This document shows positions 15,034-17,072 of a DNA stretch of 17,072 nucleotides, piece after piece. A program made the position numbers and the translations under genes. Source of the stretch: an uncultured Bacilli bacterium (GTDB taxonomy: Bacteria > Bacillota_I > Bacilli_A > RF39 > UBA660); the NCBI GenBank assembly GCA_934086395.1, contig CAKOIE010000028.1:1-17072 (forward strand), read 5' to 3'. The notes below the pieces were generated by a model, which worked only from the letters and a program-made list of their open reading frames with translations, was not told where the DNA came from and did not search any database. The first letter of the stretch is position 1. The number at the start of each line of letters is the position of its first letter.

Positions 15034-15990
15034 CTAATCTTTGTAATATGCTTGATTTTTACTAGTTGGAGTATTTGGAAGTATCATTTTAACAAATCCG
15101 TTTTCAATTGCTGGTATTAAATAGTTTTCTCTAAATGAAATACGAGATTTTAAATTAAGTAATTCCATAAGTTCAGAAGTAGTATAATTTACTCCTGGTT
15201 CCATAACTTCTAATATTTTTCTTACATATGTACTAATATGATTAATTTGTTTATCAACTCCTATGATAATTCCATCTAATGCTTCATCAATCATTTTTAA
15301 CATAAATTCTATGAATTCGGTAGAAGCTCCATTTGTATTACATTTTTGAATTATCTTATAATAATCTTCTTGATATTTTTTAATCTCTGATTCTATGGGA
15401 ACATATTCAAATAATGGTTCCCAATTTGAAAGTATAACATTTTGCCATAATCGGGCTGTTCTACCATTTCCATCTTTAAATGGATGAATAAATACAAATT
15501 CATAATGAAATATTGAAGATAATATTAAGGGATGTATCTCATCTTTTTTTGTCTTCATCCAATTAAATAATTGAATCATTAATATATCTACTTGTTCTGG
15601 TGGTGGACAGACGAATATACAATTACCATTTTCATCAAATACACCTTCTCCACCTTTTCTAAAGTTACCTAAGTCTTCTAATATTAAGTATGTTAATATT
15701 CCATGAATTTTCTTTAAATCTTTGATTGAGAACGGATTAACTTCTTTCATTTTTAAATATGCATTATATGCATTTTGGACTTCTTGTATTTCATTTCTAG
15801 GACCAATTACTACTTTTCCATCAATGATGTCTTTAACTTGATTAATAGATAATGAGTTTGCTTCAATAGCTAATGAAGAATGAATAGATTTGATTCTATT
15901 ATTTCTTCTTAATACTGGCATTTTATTTAAATCTTTGTAATTATCAAGTTTTCCTATCTTTTTCATAATTGAAGATATTCTATCTAACAT
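15034..15990 (-). CDS. Fic-family protein AMP-transferase
   Basis: A 318-residue frame from the ATG at 15990. The catalytic loop HPFKDGNGRTAR (His169-Arg180) matches the Fic consensus HPFx(D/E)GNGRxxR exactly, so it should transfer AMP from ATP to hydroxyl groups of a target protein. Near the N-terminus SSLAIEAN (38-45) resembles the auto-inhibitory (S/T)xxxE(G/N) helix of class II Fic proteins, with Glu43 as the inhibitory residue. A winged-helix-like segment (TTSELMELLNLKSRISF) closes the protein. Relatives begin with a PPFTITN-like segment. Here that segment is encoded in frame just upstream of this ATG (16014 to 15994), where no ATG, GTG or TTG exists, and the ATG at 15990 has no ribosome binding site. 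The true start may be a rare codon (ATT at 16053 or ATA at 16035) or may have been lost. It directly follows the KilA-N gene. Confidence 0.85.
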   Translation of the reverse strand: MLDRISSIMKKIGKLDNYKDLNKMPVLRRNNRIKSIHSSLAIEANSLSINQVKDIIDGKVVIGPRNEIQEVQNAYNAYLKMKEVNPFSIKDLKKIHGILTYLILEDLGNFRKGGEGVFDENGNCIFVCPPPEQVDILMIQLFNWMKTKKDEIHPLILSSIFHYEFVFIHPFKDGNGRTARLWQNVILSNWEPLFEYVPIESEIKKYQEDYYKIIQKCNTNGASTEFIEFMLKMIDEALDGIIIGVDKQINHISTYVRKILEVMEPGVNYTTSELMELLNLKSRISFRENYLIPAIENGFVKMILPNTPTSKNQAYYKD

Positions 15991-16048
15991 AATATTTGTA
16001 ATAGTAAATGGTGGTTCAAAAAATTGTTCTAATATTGCTGATACTTTT

Positions 16049-16933
16049 TTAATTAGTTATTAAATTATTTTCTTCATTAACTTGTTTTTGTAATAACTCT
16101 AAATCTTTTATATTTTTATTATCTTTTAATACTTTCATTTGTCTTCTTGCTGAATGATTAAGTCTTACTAATCTTTCTCCTTGTGGTATTTTTTCTTCAA
16201 TTAGTTCGGCATTTGTGTTTTGCAGATTGTTTAATATTACTAAATGAAGCAAATCAGTATAATCTCTTATATTTCCATTTTCAGCAAGTTTTGGATTTCT
16301 TTCTCTCCATTCTTTTGCTGTCATCCCAAATAAAGCAACATTTAAAACATCAGCTTCTTCAGCATAAACAAATTTCTTTTGCGCTTCTGTAAGTGTTGGA
16401 ACAATATAGGTTTTTACTGCATCAGTGTGAACCACATAGTTTAATTTAGATAAAATTCTATTTGCTTGCCAATCTATTTTTTCTTGATAAGCTTCATTAG
16501 TTTTTAACCTCTCAAATTCAGTTATTAAATATAATTTAAACTCCGGTGATAGCCAACTTGCAAATTCAAATGCAATATCTGGATGGGCATATGTTCCAAT
16601 ACTATATCTCCCACCTTTTGAAATTATTCCTATTGCTTTAGTTCTTTTTACCCATTGTGTTGGTGACATTGCAAATGAGTTTCTACCGTATTCAGTTTTA
16701 ATTTGGTCGAATTCGACCAAATTAAAATTTTGATTATGAATTTCTTCCCATAGTCCAATATAATCAATAGTATTTACTCTTCTTAACCAGTTTTTAACTG
16801 TAAAAGATGGATCACTTGAATTTTGATACTTTGCTAAATCAGTTAAAGAAATGTAATTAACATTTCCAACTCTTAGTATTCCCACCTTATTTTCTTTAAC
16901 TATTATTTCTGCTGTTACTAAATCTTTTTTCAA
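16049..16933 (-). CDS. KilA-N domain protein
   Basis: A 294-residue protein starting at TTG (16933), with AAGGAG 8 bases upstream and no ATG until residue 89. Residues about 20-143 form a KilA-N domain, a DNA-binding fold common in phages and mobile elements (YISLTDLAKYQNSSDPSF, GRNSFAMSPTQWVKRTKAIG, GGRYSIGTYAHPDIAFEFAS, WLSPEFKLYLITEFERLK). The C-terminal half (LFGMTAKEWRERNP, GNIRDYTDLLHLVILNNLQ, NAELIEE) is the conserved companion of this bacterial subfamily; its role is not known. The coding region contains a perfect 32-bp palindrome (16696-16727), and a large dyad lies upstream, so it may bind its own gene; that is inference. It lies immediately upstream of the Fic gene and is likely co-transcribed with it. 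Confidence 0.85.
   Translation of the reverse strand: MKKDLVTAEIIVKENKVGILRVGNVNYISLTDLAKYQNSSDPSFTVKNWLRRVNTIDYIGLWEEIHNQNFNLVEFDQIKTEYGRNSFAMSPTQWVKRTKAIGIISKGGRYSIGTYAHPDIAFEFASWLSPEFKLYLITEFERLKTNEAYQEKIDWQANRILSKLNYVVHTDAVKTYIVPTLTEAQKKFVYAEEADVLNVALFGMTAKEWRERNPKLAENGNIRDYTDLLHLVILNNLQNTNAELIEEKIPQGERLVRLNHSARRQMKVLKDNKNIKDLELLQKQVNEENNLITN
16696..16727. repeat. Perfect 32-bp palindrome within the KilA-N gene
   Basis: The sequence is its own reverse complement over 32 bases, centred on an EcoRI-type GAATTC (16709-16714), with arms reading outward through GGTC and TTTAATT. There is no spacer. It encodes about residues 69-79 of the protein (NFNLVEFDQIK). As DNA it could extrude a cruciform or bind a symmetrical protein dimer; as RNA it would form a hairpin of up to 14 bp. 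Confidence 0.95.
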
Positions 16934-16962
16934 TATTTTTTCTCCTTTTTATTTAGATTTTA

Positions 16963-16999
16963 AAAGGTGTCAACAAATATAATCATTGTTCACACCTTT
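16963..16999. promoter_or_regulatory. Large dyad upstream of the KilA-N gene (operator candidate)
   Basis: AAAGGTGTCAACAA (16963-16976) is mirrored by TTGTTCACACCTTT (16986-16999) with a single mismatch per arm (C opposite C) and a 9-base spacer. Arm centres are about 23 bases apart, close to two helical turns. It lies between a possible promoter and the KilA-N start, as an operator would; a terminator for a gene outside the window is less likely because neither side has a good U tract. Confidence 0.7.
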
Positions 17000-17004
17000 A
17001 TTTT

Positions 17005-17033
17005 ACTACATATTTTTAATATTTTGTGGACAA
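17005..17033 (-). promoter_or_regulatory. Possible promoter of the KilA-N/Fic unit
   Basis: Minus strand TTGTCC (17033-17028), a 17-base spacer and TGTAGT (17010-17005), with a nearby alternative TAAAAT (17005-17000). The matches are moderate. Transcription from here would run through the dyad at 16963-16999. Confidence 0.3.
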
Positions 17034-17072
17034 GTTATAAAACTCGAACCAATTTATAATTTTTATAATTAT

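Noticed and set aside
16968..16973. TTGACA on the minus strand within the dyad as a perfect -35 box
   Set aside because: No plausible -10 at 15-19 bases; the only candidate overlaps the ribosome binding site of the KilA-N gene.
1..17072. CRISPR array, tRNA or rRNA genes
   Set aside because: No regularly spaced repeats and no tRNA-like cloverleaf or rRNA sequence seen on reading both strands.

Overview
The window is very AT-rich, with strong AGGAGG-type ribosome binding sites on several genes and short intergenic gaps. Tryptophan is encoded by TGG throughout, so the code looks standard. Gene content (cardiolipin synthase, DAACS symporter, Sel1-repeat protein, KilA-N, Fic, an IS66 relic) points to a low-GC Firmicute, most likely an uncultured gut-type Bacilli/Erysipelotrichia-like lineage. 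The lineage is inferred from composition and gene types, not from a marker gene. Every identified chromosomal gene ends in TAA or TAG. Promoters lie unusually close to start codons, and three terminators overlap the ends of the genes they close.

Positions 1-6910 look like ordinary chromosome. From the left there is the first few bases of a leftward gene; a leftward pair of HD-domain protein and pentapeptide-repeat protein; a leftward cardiolipin synthase with its own terminator; a rightward alpha/beta-hydrolase with an extra N-terminal helical domain; a bidirectional terminator; a leftward dicarboxylate/amino-acid symporter split by a one-base shift in an A7 run; and a rightward Sel1-repeat protein that looks leaderless.

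Positions 7165-16933 are an accessory region with every gene leftward. Its first transcription unit (11905 to 7165) makes an ankyrin/coiled-coil protein and then a 1107-residue protein of unknown family. The C-terminus of that protein has an ADP-ribosyltransferase-like look, and a central segment resembles an acyltransferase sheet. Upstream lies a decayed IS66-type transposase (about 12038-12720) and then about 270 bases with no gene I can recognise. Next come a short HTH-WYL regulator and a double-SIS-domain protein. They are separated by only 51 bases, and that gap holds a terminator-like hairpin whose 3' arm is the ribosome binding site of the SIS gene. At the right end a KilA-N protein is followed at once by a Fic AMP-transferase whose conserved N-terminus is encoded upstream of its first ATG.

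The best candidates for something undescribed are the ankyrin plus giant protein operon (possible effector, toxin or defence pair) and the WYL-hairpin-SIS unit (possible ligand-controlled switch). A 32-bp perfect palindrome inside the KilA-N gene and a 14-bp-arm dyad in front of that gene are the most striking DNA-level signals.
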